Position numbers and translations under genes: made by a program
IMG/VR virus record: IMGVR_UViG_3300046488_000260
Span: 1-61,664 of that record
Length of the DNA stretch: 61,664 nt
Direction: 5' to 3' (one strand)
Origin: a virus
The notes under the pieces: generated by a model
Told to the model about the DNA's origin: nothing
The model's database searches: none
What the model saw: only the letters and a program-made list of their open reading frames with translations
In this document: positions 34,023 through 42,897 of the stretch, piece after piece
Numbering within the stretch: position 1 is the stretch's first letter
Layout of the letters: each line of letters begins with the position of its first letter

Positions 34023-34255
34023 TCCCCAGCATTGGACTGATCTCCGGCCTGATCGCCACCTATGTTAGTCTGCAGAACCGCGCGCTGCTGGCCGAGGTGC
34101 GGCGAGAACTGGCAGAGCTCGAAAATCGCGTAATCGGGAAAATCAATGGCACGTACATAAGGCGGGGAGAATGTGAGCTACGTGAAGAGCTGGTTCACGA
34201 AAGGCTCACGGCAATCACCGATGAGCTGAGGAACAGAAACGCCGCCGGTCATTGA
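33995..34255 (+). CDS. Small membrane-anchored coiled-coil protein
   Basis: 86-residue protein with one N-terminal membrane segment (FLIPSIGLISGLIATYV, about residues 8-24) followed by a coiled coil (LAEVRRELAELENRVIGKI, ELVHERLTAITDEL). This is a holin/spanin-like or anchoring architecture, but no lysis gene is adjacent. It overlaps the previous gene by 28 nt, and its stop lies inside the loop of a strong hairpin shared with the convergent DUF3489 gene. Confidence 0.55.
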   Translation: MEKEILQFLIPSIGLISGLIATYVSLQNRALLAEVRRELAELENRVIGKINGTYIRRGECELREELVHERLTAITDELRNRNAAGH

Positions 34256-34267
34256 GGGCCGGCGGCG
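34240..34267. terminator. Bidirectional hairpin between convergent genes
   Basis: CGCCGCCGG (34240-34248), 10-nt loop containing the stop of the upstream gene, then CCGGCGGCG (34259-34267), a perfect 9-bp GC stem. It separates a plus-strand gene ending at 34255 from a minus-strand gene ending at 34285, the typical place of a bidirectional terminator. The U tract is weak. Confidence 0.5.
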
Positions 34268-34284
34268 GTTGAGCGCGGGAGATG

Positions 34285-34839
34285 CTACGCGGTGGTGCGA
34301 TACGCTCGGGCGCCATCGGGGCGCTTAAAGGACTCGACGGTGAGCCCCATCTTCTTGCCCAGGGAACCGGAGATGAAGCCGCGGACGCTGTGCGCCTGCC
34401 AGCCAGTGGCCTCTTGAATGTCCTTCAGTGTCGCGCCGTCTGGGCGGCGGATCAGTTCCAAAACGATGGCCTTCTTGCTGCCCTCGCGGGTGGTGGGCGC
34501 CGCGTCCTTGGCGGTGGCACCCTTCGTCGCCTTGGCTTTCTTCTTCGCGACAGCGGGCCGTTCCGGCGCCGCGGTGGGCGTCAGTGCCTGGATGGCCTTC
34601 CAGATTCGGGTGACCGCCGTCTTGCGGTCCGTAAACTTCTTGACCGGCTTCAGGTCGCCAAAGGGCGGCACGCCGGCGAAGGTATTCCAGACCTCGGGGA
34701 AGCGGATGAGGGGCCAGTCGGCGGAGAGCTTGGCGAACTCCTTCTCGGTGGCGAAACGATCTTGGCCTTCAGAAATCTGCTCGGCGGCGGTGAAGGCGGT
34801 GATGTTGTTGTCGGGGGCGATGGCAAAAACAGTGTTCAT
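34285..34839 (-). CDS. DUF3489 domain protein
   Basis: 184-residue protein with a C-terminal DUF3489 domain (about 118-184): SKKAIVLELIRRPDGATLKD, then TGWQAHSVRGFISGSLGKKM and VESFKRPDGARAYR. This is a winged-helix-like small domain seen in many prophages. The N-terminal part (1-75) is separate (DRFATEKEFAKLSADWPLIR), and residues 90-115 are a Lys/Ala-rich linker. It is the last gene of a three-gene minus-strand cassette placed just before the packaging genes. It probably binds DNA; a regulatory role is inferred. Confidence 0.85.
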   Translation of the reverse strand: MNTVFAIAPDNNITAFTAAEQISEGQDRFATEKEFAKLSADWPLIRFPEVWNTFAGVPPFGDLKPVKKFTDRKTAVTRIWKAIQALTPTAAPERPAVAKKKAKATKGATAKDAAPTTREGSKKAIVLELIRRPDGATLKDIQEATGWQAHSVRGFISGSLGKKMGLTVESFKRPDGARAYRTTA

Positions 34840-34854
34840 CGTTGGTCTCCTGAT

Positions 34855-35064
34855 TCAAAACTCGATCCTGTCGACGATCCGGCGTGCCTCGTCGGGGCTG
34901 ATTGGCTGCGTGTCGGCGGGCGCCATTCCTGTGGCTTGCTTCATGCGGGCGACGAGCAGGTCAAACGCCCTGGGCCAGCTGCCGCCCGCAGTGCAGACTT
35001 CGCGGGCTAGGCGCATCGGAATCGCGTAGTGCTTGGCGAAGCGTTGGATCTCGTTCCTTGTCAT
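34855..35064 (-). CDS. Small hypothetical protein of the minus-strand cassette
   Basis: 69-residue protein (MTRNEIQRFAKHYAIPMRLA, then WPRAFDLLVARMKQ). ATG at 35064 is chosen because the reading frame further upstream is Pro/Gly/Arg-rich and overlaps the previous gene. It is helical and slightly basic. No family recognised. It lies 15 nt before the DUF3489 gene. Confidence 0.55.
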   Translation of the reverse strand: MTRNEIQRFAKHYAIPMRLAREVCTAGGSWPRAFDLLVARMKQATGMAPADTQPISPDEARRIVDRIEF

Positions 35065-35069
35065 GGCGG

Positions 35070-35324
35070 TTAGTACTCCAGTCCCTTCTGGTCCACCGCG
35101 CGGCGGTCGCCCAGGCTGGCGAGGACGTAGGCCAGTTCCTCGGTGATGCGGCCCAGGTCGCCGGGGTAGCCCCAGTTGGCGGGTTCCTGCGCCTGGCCCT
35201 TCTGGTGCTGTTCCAGGCGGCTGGTGATGCGCTTCAGCAGGTCCTGGCACTCGGCGTGGCGCTCCGCGTAGCAGGCGGCGGCTGTTTGCTTGGTGGTCTT
35301 GGTAGTGCGCGGCATCGAACACAT
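35070..35324 (-). CDS. Small hypothetical protein, first gene of the minus-strand cassette
   Basis: 84 residues (81 if ATG 35315 is used). Helical and Gln/Glu-rich: TAAACYAERHAECQDLLKRI then GYPGDLGRITEELAYVLASL. No known domain. It is five bases upstream of the 69-residue gene, so the three minus-strand genes form one operon. A lysogeny-expressed cassette is plausible because it runs opposite to the late genes. Confidence 0.58.
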   Translation of the reverse strand: MCSMPRTTKTTKQTAAACYAERHAECQDLLKRITSRLEQHQKGQAQEPANWGYPGDLGRITEELAYVLASLGDRRAVDQKGLEY

Positions 35325-35426
35325 AGATCCCTTCTATTCGGGCGGAAGGCAAGCGGAATCTGCCAGTGAACCGCGAGAACGCTCAATGACTTTGTGGAAA
35401 CGGCGAAACTGGGCGAGGGTAGCCGC

Positions 35427-35972
35427 ATGATGGGTGTCTCTATTCGCGGCTACGCCCGCATGCGCGGTTGCACGGAAGGCGCCGTCCGGAAGGCGATCGC
35501 TGCCAAGCGGATCACGCCGAATGCGGACGGCAGCATCGATCCGGAGCGCGCCAACCAGGAGTGGGCGAGGAACACCTTCGCTGGCAAAACGCTGCACGAG
35601 GCTACGCGCCCGGCGATGCCACAAGCGCGGCCGGCCGCACATCCGCCGGCCATTCCGCAGTCGGCCGAGGTGACGAACGATCCGGTCGCGGCGTATCTCC
35701 GGGCGCGCGCGGTCAGCGAGACGTTCAAGGCGAAGATCGCGCAGATGGAGTATGAAGAGCGCACTGGTAAGTTGATGCAGGCGACCAAGGCCGGCGAGTA
35801 TGCCATGCAGTTTTCGGCGATCATCAGTGACGCGCTCTCTGCGTGGCCGGACAGGTTGACGCCCTTGGTCGCTGCCACCACGGAGGAAAGCGTGGTGCAC
35901 AGGATCCTCAGCAACGAGGCGGCAGCGTTGCGGCGCCGGGTCGCCAAGGCAATCGCGGACGCGGGCTTCTGA
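35427..35972 (+). CDS. Phage terminase small subunit (Nu1-like)
   Basis: 181-residue DNA-binding packaging protein. The N-terminal VSIRGYARMRGCTEGAVRKA IAAKRI reads as a winged HTH, with PNADGSIDPERANQEWARN after it. The middle is a Pro/Ala-rich linker and the C-terminal part is helical (ISDALSAWPDRLTPLVAATT). ATG 35427 is preferred over GTG 35394 because GAGG lies eight bases before it. The order small subunit, GpA large subunit and gpW is that of lambda. It would recognise the packaging site. The stop overlaps the large subunit start. Confidence 0.78.
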   Translation: MMGVSIRGYARMRGCTEGAVRKAIAAKRITPNADGSIDPERANQEWARNTFAGKTLHEATRPAMPQARPAAHPPAIPQSAEVTNDPVAAYLRARAVSETFKAKIAQMEYEERTGKLMQATKAGEYAMQFSAIISDALSAWPDRLTPLVAATTEESVVHRILSNEAAALRRRVAKAIADAGF

Positions 35973-37909
35973 TGCCGGCTCCTTTCTCCATGCATCAAGT
36001 CGGTTCGGAGGCAATGCTACCCCCGCGCGAGATTACGGTCTCGGAGTGGGCCGATGAGAACGTCGTCCTGTCCGGCGCCGGCGCGGCAGAGCGGGGCCAG
36101 TGGCATACCCGTCCGTACCAGCGCGAGCCGATGGATGTTCTGAGCCCGTCGCACCCATGTAAGCAGGTGGTGCTCATGGCCGCGGCCCAAACCCTCAAGA
36201 CCAGCGTGCTGGTGAACTTCCTGGGGTACATTGCCGACGTCGATCCGGGCCCGGTGCTGGTAGTGGAGCCGCGGTCGGAAGATGCCAAGGCCCTGTCCAA
36301 GGATCGCGTGGCACCGCTCTTCCGGCAGACACCTTGCCTGCGTGGTAAGATCGCAGCCGTCAAGTCGCGGGACTCCAATAACACCGCAATGCACAAGGTG
36401 TTCACGAACGGTTCCGGCCACATCACGTTCACGGGCGCCATCTCGCCGTCCGGCCTGGCCATGCGCCCGATCCGGTATCTGCTGCTGGATGAGGTGGACC
36501 GCTACCCGGCAAGTGCGGGATCGGAGGGTGACCCGGTGTCGCTGGCTGTCCGGCGTACTGGGGAGTTCGAACACAATAAAAAGGTCGTCCTGTGTTCGAC
36601 ACCGACCATTGAAGGCGAGAGCCGGATCCAACAGGCGTGGAACGAGAGCGACCAGCGCGAGTACTTCGTGCCGTGCCCGCTGTGCAATCACTACCAGGTG
36701 CTGGTGCTGGGGGACGGTTCCGGCGGCGGGTTGGTGTGGCCCGAAGGTGATCCGGAGAAGGCTGCCTATTGTTGTCAGAACTGCCGGCAACTCATCCCGC
36801 ATCACCACAAGGGCGGGATGGTGGAACGCGGCGAGTACCGCGCGCAGAACCCTGGGTCACCGATTCCGGGATTTCGTGTGTCGCAGTTGATCTCGCCGAA
36901 GCGCGCCTGGGGAACCATCGCGAGCGAGTTCGTGGCGGCCAAGAAGGCACCCGAGACGTTAAAGGCGTTCATGAACACGGTGCTTGCCGAACTGTGGGCG
37001 GAGCGCGGGATGGCGCCGGACTGGGAGAAGGTTTACCTGCGCCGCGAGCAGTATGAGCTCGGCATCGTACCGGTGGGCGGCCTGTTCCTGGTAGCGGGCG
37101 TCGACGTCCAGGATGACCGCCTCGAGGTGGAGATCAAGGCGTATGGCCGCGGCAAGGAATCCTGGTCCGTGAACTATTACGTGATCCAACTCCCGGATCA
37201 CGCCGGCCAGCCGCTGAAAACGTCCAGCCCCGAGGTATGGCAGGAACTGGAGGCGCTACTGGCGAAGGACTGGCCGCATGCGGCCGGTGGGACGCTGCCG
37301 ATCATGGCGATGGCGATCGATACCGGCTTCCGGCCGCAGATGGTTTACGACTTCGCCGCGCGGCACCCGCAACCGGCGCACGGGCCGGCGGGCGACCAGA
37401 TCGTGGCGGCGCGGACGGTGATCCCGACGAAGGGCACCGATCATGCCTTCAAATTGATCGCGACGGTTTCGGGGACCGACGCCGCGCGCAAGCGCCAGGG
37501 CATTCGAATCTGGAGCATTGGGACCCACTGTGCCAAGCAGGAATTCTACGATTGGTTGCGCCTGGAACTGCCGACCGATCCCGACGAAGTGTTCCCGGCC
37601 GGCTACCAGCATTATGCCTATGGCGATCCGGACTTCTATAAGGGTCTGTGTTCGGAAGCGCGTGTGGTCCGTGCGCTGACGGGAAAGGTGGAGTGGGTGA
37701 AGGATCCCGCCGTGCGGAACGAACCGCTGGACCTGGCGGTGCTCTGCCGCGCAAGCGCGGCGGTCTGTGGGATCGACCGGTTTACGGAAGACGAGTGGGC
37801 TGTGCTTGAGGGAAAGCTGCAGACCGATCCGCCACGGGCGCCCCGCCACGATGAGTATTGGGGCGAGCGCGACACCAACTGGCTGGGCGGGAAGAACTGG
37901 TTCAAATGA
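35972..37909 (+). CDS. Phage terminase large subunit (GpA family)
   Basis: 645-residue packaging motor of the lambda GpA family. The ATPase region has AAAQTLKTSVLVNFL (degenerate Walker A), VLVVEPRSEDAKALS and IRYLLLDEVDRYP (Walker B). A Cys knot (CPLCN, CCQNC) follows, then the nuclease part with GGLFLVAGVDVQDDRLEVEI (catalytic Asp). ATG 35972 overlaps the small subunit stop (TGATG); the frame before it is a shadow. It pumps DNA into the procapsid and cuts it at cos sites. Confidence 0.95.
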   Translation: MPAPFSMHQVGSEAMLPPREITVSEWADENVVLSGAGAAERGQWHTRPYQREPMDVLSPSHPCKQVVLMAAAQTLKTSVLVNFLGYIADVDPGPVLVVEPRSEDAKALSKDRVAPLFRQTPCLRGKIAAVKSRDSNNTAMHKVFTNGSGHITFTGAISPSGLAMRPIRYLLLDEVDRYPASAGSEGDPVSLAVRRTGEFEHNKKVVLCSTPTIEGESRIQQAWNESDQREYFVPCPLCNHYQVLVLGDGSGGGLVWPEGDPEKAAYCCQNCRQLIPHHHKGGMVERGEYRAQNPGSPIPGFRVSQLISPKRAWGTIASEFVAAKKAPETLKAFMNTVLAELWAERGMAPDWEKVYLRREQYELGIVPVGGLFLVAGVDVQDDRLEVEIKAYGRGKESWSVNYYVIQLPDHAGQPLKTSSPEVWQELEALLAKDWPHAAGGTLPIMAMAIDTGFRPQMVYDFAARHPQPAHGPAGDQIVAARTVIPTKGTDHAFKLIATVSGTDAARKRQGIRIWSIGTHCAKQEFYDWLRLELPTDPDEVFPAGYQHYAYGDPDFYKGLCSEARVVRALTGKVEWVKDPAVRNEPLDLAVLCRASAAVCGIDRFTEDEWAVLEGKLQTDPPRAPRHDEYWGERDTNWLGGKNWFK

Positions 37910-38118
37910 TTCAACTGACGGAACTGCAAGCCATGCGCGACATGCTGCAGCGAGCGATCTTCAGCGGTACGCTCCGTGTGCAGTTCACCGACCGCGCAGT
38001 TGAATACACCAGCGTCGACAACATGCGGAAGGCGCTCGCCGACCTCGACGCAGCGATCGCCAAGGCTTCGGGGGCGACACCGTCTTCCTTCAGCCTGGCC
38101 ACGCACAGCAGAGACTAA
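37906..38118 (+). CDS. gpW-like head-tail joining protein
   Basis: 70-residue protein overlapping the terminase stop (ATGA). LTELQAMRDMLQRAIFSGTL, EYTSVDNMRKALADLDAAIA and a short Ala/Ser tail fit the gpW family, which plugs the portal after packaging. Position between GpA and portal is that of lambda W. Confidence 0.8.
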   Translation: MIQLTELQAMRDMLQRAIFSGTLRVQFTDRAVEYTSVDNMRKALADLDAAIAKASGATPSSFSLATHSRD

Positions 38119-39681
38119 ATGAACGCCCTCGACAAAGTGATCGGTTACTTCTCCCCCGAGCGGGCATATCGGCGCGCGCGGTTCCGGTCCGCGGCCGAGA
38201 TGTTCGCGTATGACGGGGCGAAGTCGGGGCGACGGACCGATGGGTGGTATGCCGCCGGCGGCGATGCGAACACTGAGGTTGGCGCCTCCCTGATCAACCT
38301 GCGCAACCGGTCGCGCGATCTGCTGAGGAACAACCCGTACGCCACCAAGGCGATCGCCGAACTGGTCGGGAACACTGTGGGCACCGGCATCGTGCCGCAG
38401 GCGAAGACGGGGACGCCGGCGCTCGACAAGATCATCGATGCCGAGTGGTGCTACTTTGCTGAGAACTGCGACCCGGGCGGGCAGTTGGACTTCTATGGCA
38501 TGCAGGCGCTCATCGTGCGCACCACGGCCGAGAGCGGTGACGGGATCGTCCGGTTCCGGCCGCGGTTGCCGCAGGACAATTTCCGCGTGCCACTGCAGTT
38601 GCAGGTGCTGGAAGGGGACTTCCTGGATAGCTCCCGAACGATGGGGATTGCGAGCGGCCACATCGTCCAGGGCGTTCAATTCAACCTCTTCGGGCAGCGG
38701 GAGTCTTACTGGCTTTACAACTATCACCCGGGTGGCGTCTTCATGCTAAATCCGCGCGGCGGGATTCTCAGCCAGCCTGTGCCAGCAGCCCAGGTGATGC
38801 ACACCTACTGCATCTTGCGGCCCGGCCAGGTACGCGGCGTGCCCTGGCTGGCGCCCGTCATGCTTGCGATGCGAGATCTCGACGACTACCGGGATGCCGA
38901 GCGCATGCGGAAAAAGACCGAGGCGTGCCTGGCGGGCATCGTGACGCGGCCCGAGGGCTCGGGTGGCCTGCCGCTCGGTGCCAAGTCCACCGACCCTAAA
39001 ACCGGCAACACGCTGGAGAGGATGTATCCCGGCATGATCGAGTATTTGAAGCCGGGGGAAGACATCAAGTTCAACGCGCCGTCGCCGGCCGGCGGGTACC
39101 GCGACTACCTGATGACCGAGCTCCAGGGGATTGGCGCCGGCATCGACGTTCCCTATGAGTTGCTGTCCGGGGATTTGTCGAACGTCAACTATTCCTCCTA
39201 TCGCGCAGGCATGCTGGGGTTCCGTAACGCCATCGAGGCGTTCCGGTGGTTAACCCTGATCCCGATGTACTGCCGGCCGACGTGGCGGAGGTTCATTGAC
39301 ACCCTGGTGTTCATCGGAAAGATCCCCGAGGCGAATTACGGCGTGCAATGGACGGCGCCCAAGTTTGAATCCTTGGACCCGTTGAAGGATGCCATGGCCG
39401 AGTTGAAGCGCATCCGCACCGGCACGTTGACGTTGTCCGAGGCGATCGCCCAGAACGGCTACGACCCGGAGAAGCAGTTGCAGGAAATCCAGCGGATGAA
39501 TGAGCTGCTCGACGACTTGCAGATCATCCTGGACTGCGATCCGCGCAGAGTGAACGACAAGGGCGTCGAGCAGCCGACCGTCGGCGGTGACACGTCGCCG
39601 GCGCCAGCCGCGAAGCAGCCCGGCACGGTGAAGCATTCTGCCCGGCAGTGGGATTCGCCCACCAGAAGCTACACCTCGTAA
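38119..39681 (+). CDS. Phage portal protein (lambda gpB family)
   Basis: 520-residue portal, the ring through which DNA enters the capsid. It starts directly after the gpW gene. NLRNRSRDLLRNNPYATKAI, VGTGIVPQAKTGTPALD, LPQDNFRVPLQLQVLEGDFL and LGIGAGIDVPYELLSGDLS-like stretches (near 325-345) are the recognised landmarks. A charged C-terminal tail (DPEKQLQEIQRMNEL) is normal. It has no frame defect. Confidence 0.95.
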   Translation: MNALDKVIGYFSPERAYRRARFRSAAEMFAYDGAKSGRRTDGWYAAGGDANTEVGASLINLRNRSRDLLRNNPYATKAIAELVGNTVGTGIVPQAKTGTPALDKIIDAEWCYFAENCDPGGQLDFYGMQALIVRTTAESGDGIVRFRPRLPQDNFRVPLQLQVLEGDFLDSSRTMGIASGHIVQGVQFNLFGQRESYWLYNYHPGGVFMLNPRGGILSQPVPAAQVMHTYCILRPGQVRGVPWLAPVMLAMRDLDDYRDAERMRKKTEACLAGIVTRPEGSGGLPLGAKSTDPKTGNTLERMYPGMIEYLKPGEDIKFNAPSPAGGYRDYLMTELQGIGAGIDVPYELLSGDLSNVNYSSYRAGMLGFRNAIEAFRWLTLIPMYCRPTWRRFIDTLVFIGKIPEANYGVQWTAPKFESLDPLKDAMAELKRIRTGTLTLSEAIAQNGYDPEKQLQEIQRMNELLDDLQIILDCDPRRVNDKGVEQPTVGGDTSPAPAAKQPGTVKHSARQWDSPTRSYTS

Positions 39682-39710
39682 ATCAACAGCAACAGGAAGG
39701 AGTCCTTTCT

Positions 39711-41789
39711 ATGCCCGAAGAAATTGCGGGGACAGCGTCGGAGACTGCTCCGGAGGCCTCTCCGGTGGAGATCATCGCAGCAGCGGCGGCGCCCGAGATC
39801 CCCCAGGAACTCCCGGAGTTCGAACTCGAGCGATTCACCGTGGCGGCGACCTTCGCCCCACCGTCGGCCAACGACGATGCCCGCACTATTGATGCGGTCT
39901 GGTACACGGGCGCGAAGGTGCCCCGGTTCGATTGGCGCACTGGAGAGGAATACGATCTCATCCTCGACATGAAAGGCTGCCGCATGGATCGCCTGAACAA
40001 CGGTGGTCCCTTGCTGGACTCCCATTCCGCCTGCGGGGTGGAGAGCCAACTCGGCGTGGTGCGCAAGGCGTGGTCTAAGAGAGGTACCGGCCTGGCCACG
40101 CTTCAGTTCAGCAAACGTGATGCCGTCACGCCGATCTGGAATGACGTCAAGGGCGGCATCATTCAGAACCTCAGCCCCGGCATGTGGATCTACAAGAAGG
40201 TCGACACCACGCCGAAGGGCCAGGAGCGTAAGGAGTTCACCGCGACGGATTGGGAACCGTTCGAGATCTCTCTCGTGCCGGTTCCGGCTGACGCGGCCAC
40301 AACGTTCATGTCGGCGGCGGGCATGCCGCCGGCAGAACCGACTGTAGGGGAAGTGCAACGGGCAACTGCCCAAGAGGAGAAACCTGAGATGGAAACGACA
40401 GTGCAGGCTTCGGGCGAAGAAGCCCGTCAGAACGAAGATTCCCTCGCCGCGGCGCGCGACGAGGCAGTGCGGGCGGAGCGGCTGCGCGCAAGTACGATTC
40501 GCGCCATCGCGACCGGCCCCTTCCAGGTGGAGGAGAGCTTCCTCTCCGCGCTGATTGACGAGGGTGTGTCGGTCGACGTCGCCCGGAAGCGCATCATGGA
40601 GAAGCTCGATGCGGAGTACCGGGCCCGTCCCACCGTGCCGATTAATCCGCCCGCCAGCCATGTCCTCAGCGACGAGACCGACAAGCGGCGCGAAGGCATG
40701 GAGGCTGCGTTGCTCCTGCGGGGCAATCCGCGTGCGTCCGGCGAGATGGTCGACAAGGGCCGGGAATTTGCCGGGCTCACTTTGGTTGACATGGCGCGCG
40801 AATGCCTGGATGCCGCCGGCGTCAAAACGCGCGGCATGTCCCGCAACGAGATCGCGCGGGTCGCGCTGCAGGGGCGCAATGGGGCCGCCGAGTATTTCGA
40901 CGGCGCCATGACCACCAGCGACTTTCCCAACATCCTGGCCAACGTCGCCAACAAGACCCTGCGCCAGGCGTATGACGCGGCGCCCCGCACCTTCGTACCC
41001 TTCTGCCGCCAGGTCACGGCGTTCGACTTCAAGCCGGTGAATCGCATTCAGTTGAGCGACATCGCCGCGTTGCAGAAGACCAACGAAAACGGGGAGTTCG
41101 TTCGTATCTATGTGGGCGACTCCAAGGAGTCCTACGCGCTGACGACCTGGGGCGGCATCGTACCGATCACCCGCAAGGTGGTCCTCAACGACGATCTCCA
41201 GGCGTTGACGCGGGTTCCCGCTGGTTTGGGCATCGCGGCCGCCACGCTGGAGAGCGACACCGTGTGGGCTGTGATCACGGCGAACGCGAACATGTCCGAC
41301 GGCTTGCCCCTGTTCCACGCCACGCACAAGAACCTGACGGCCACCAACGGCCTGGCGGCGGTGGCCAACATCACCGCGGCGCGCAAGGTGATGCGCAAGC
41401 AGACCGCGCCCAAGGGCACGATCCTGAACCTGATTCCCAAGTTCCTGATCATCCCGGCGGCGCTCGAAGGCATTGCGGTCCAGCTCACCAACCCGATCAA
41501 CCTGGCGGCCACCGCGTCGTCGGCCGACGTGCCCGCCTTCGTGCGCGCGATGGTGCCGATCGTGGAGCCGCGCCTCGATGCGGTCGCCAGCGTCGGCGAC
41601 ACCAACTGGTACACGGCGGCGGACCCGAGTTCGATCGACACGATCGAGTACTGCTACCTCGAGGGGCAGCAGGGTGTCTACCTCGAGACCCGGCAGGGCT
41701 TCGAGGTGGATGGCGTCGAGATCAAGGCTCGCCTGGATTTCGCGGCCGCGGCGATCGACTTCCGCGGCTTGCAGAAGAACACGGCGTAG
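39711..41789 (+). CDS. Prohead protease-major capsid protein fusion
   Basis: 692-residue fusion. Residues 40-210 are an HK97-type (S78) protease: LLDSHSACGVESQLGVV with His105 and IQNLSPGMWIYKK with Ser155 as the likely catalytic pair. After a helical scaffold-like linker (about 230-340), the major capsid domain follows (SDFPNILANVANKTLRQAYD, FVPFCRQVTAFDFKPVNR, GGIVPITRKVVLNDDLQALT, GLPLFHATHKNL). ATG 39711 has AAGGAG upstream. Self-cleavage would free the capsid subunit. Fused protease-capsid proteins of this kind are known in other phages. Confidence 0.92.
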   Translation: MPEEIAGTASETAPEASPVEIIAAAAAPEIPQELPEFELERFTVAATFAPPSANDDARTIDAVWYTGAKVPRFDWRTGEEYDLILDMKGCRMDRLNNGGPLLDSHSACGVESQLGVVRKAWSKRGTGLATLQFSKRDAVTPIWNDVKGGIIQNLSPGMWIYKKVDTTPKGQERKEFTATDWEPFEISLVPVPADAATTFMSAAGMPPAEPTVGEVQRATAQEEKPEMETTVQASGEEARQNEDSLAAARDEAVRAERLRASTIRAIATGPFQVEESFLSALIDEGVSVDVARKRIMEKLDAEYRARPTVPINPPASHVLSDETDKRREGMEAALLLRGNPRASGEMVDKGREFAGLTLVDMARECLDAAGVKTRGMSRNEIARVALQGRNGAAEYFDGAMTTSDFPNILANVANKTLRQAYDAAPRTFVPFCRQVTAFDFKPVNRIQLSDIAALQKTNENGEFVRIYVGDSKESYALTTWGGIVPITRKVVLNDDLQALTRVPAGLGIAAATLESDTVWAVITANANMSDGLPLFHATHKNLTATNGLAAVANITAARKVMRKQTAPKGTILNLIPKFLIIPAALEGIAVQLTNPINLAATASSADVPAFVRAMVPIVEPRLDAVASVGDTNWYTAADPSSIDTIEYCYLEGQQGVYLETRQGFEVDGVEIKARLDFAAAAIDFRGLQKNTA

Positions 41790-41805
41790 GACGGCGATGA
41801 CAAGC

Positions 41806-41827
41806 GGGGCGGTGGCGATGCCGCCCC
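41806..41827 (+). terminator. Hairpin between capsid and decoration genes
   Basis: GGGGCGG (41806-41812), loop TGGCGATG, CCGCCCC (41821-41827) then TT. It is a short stable stem in the 69-nt gap after the capsid gene. It may partly terminate or stabilise the capsid mRNA, raising capsid output over downstream genes. Confidence 0.35.
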
Positions 41828-41858
41828 TTCAACTCACAACAAAAGGAGAACAAACACC

Positions 41859-42572
41859 ATGATCAATTTCGTAAAAAGCGGTGATACTCTCACCCTCGCG
41901 GCGCCCTACGACGTGCTGTCCGGCGGCGGCCTCAAGGTGGGCAACGTCTTCGGTGTGGCCGCCAACGACACGCCCTCGGGCTCCGACGTCACGTGCGAGG
42001 TCGAGGGTGTGTACGATCTCGCCAAGGACGCCAGCGTTTTCGCCCAGGGCGATTTGGCCTACTGGGACGACACGGCGAAGAAGGTGACGTCCACGGTAGG
42101 CAGCAATCTGTTGATCGGCGCGGTGGAGGTGGCTGCCGCGACGGGCGTCACCGTGGTGCGAGTCAACCTGTTTGGCGTGCCCGGCTTCTCGGGGCAGGCG
42201 CACGGCCTCAAGGTCGCGTATGCCAAATACGATTTCAGCGTGGATGGCGGCGCCACTTGTACGCCGGCCGTCAGCGACACCATTCCCGACAACGCGGTGG
42301 TGCTCGGCGGTGGAGTGAACTCGACCACGGCGGTTGCCGCCGCGGGGAGTGCCACGGTGTCGATCGGGACCGCCGCCGGGTCCGGCGCCGCCTCGATTCT
42401 GACCGCCACCGCAAAGGCGTCGCTCAGTGCCGATGCGGTAGTCGTGCCGACGTGCGTGGCCACCCCGTTCAAGATGACGGCGGCCGGCAAGATCAACGTC
42501 ACGATCGCCACTGGCCCGCTGACCGCAGGCGTCATCGAAGTGTGGGTGCTCTACACCACCGCCTCGGCGTAG
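41859..42572 (+). CDS. DUF2190 capsid decoration-like protein
   Basis: 237-residue protein following AAAAGGAG. Residues 1-110 match DUF2190: VKSGDTLTLAAPYDVLSGGG, KVGNVFGVAANDT, FAQGDLAYWDDTAKKVTS. Residues 115-237 are a Thr/Ala-rich beta domain (FSVDGGATCTPAVSDTIPDN) that may decorate the capsid surface. DUF2190 proteins are cement proteins placed next to capsid genes. Confidence 0.85.
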   Translation: MINFVKSGDTLTLAAPYDVLSGGGLKVGNVFGVAANDTPSGSDVTCEVEGVYDLAKDASVFAQGDLAYWDDTAKKVTSTVGSNLLIGAVEVAAATGVTVVRVNLFGVPGFSGQAHGLKVAYAKYDFSVDGGATCTPAVSDTIPDNAVVLGGGVNSTTAVAAAGSATVSIGTAAGSGAASILTATAKASLSADAVVVPTCVATPFKMTAAGKINVTIATGPLTAGVIEVWVLYTTASA

Positions 42573-42576
42573 CCCC

Positions 42577-42897
42577 ATGGCGGCATGGGCGCAACAATCC
42601 GGTTTGGCGAACGCGGCTCTCCTGGCCGCGTTCGGCGAACCGATTACGTACATCCCCAACAAGGGGTCGGGCGAGCCGATCACGACGGTGGCGATCCTGG
42701 ATAAGCCGCAGATTGACCAATCTGCCTCGCCGGGATACTTCGCGGACGTTCACATCGACCCCCTCCAGGTAACCAACCCAGCACGCGGTGATCAGGTTGT
42801 CTGGGCGGATGGCGTCACCTACACCGTGGCGAAGGTGGTTCGGCCGGATCCCTACGGTCTTTTTGTCGCCGCGCTCCACCGGACATTTGACCCATGA
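42577..42897 (+). CDS. Head-tail connector (gpFII-like)
   Basis: 106-residue beta-rich protein (FGEPITYIPNKGSGEPITTV, TYTVAKVVRPDPYGLFVAAL). Length and position four bases after the DUF2190 gene fit the gpFII-type head-tail attachment protein. It overlaps the next gene by 4 nt (ATGA). Confidence 0.7.
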   Translation: MAAWAQQSGLANAALLAAFGEPITYIPNKGSGEPITTVAILDKPQIDQSASPGYFADVHIDPLQVTNPARGDQVVWADGVTYTVAKVVRPDPYGLFVAALHRTFDP

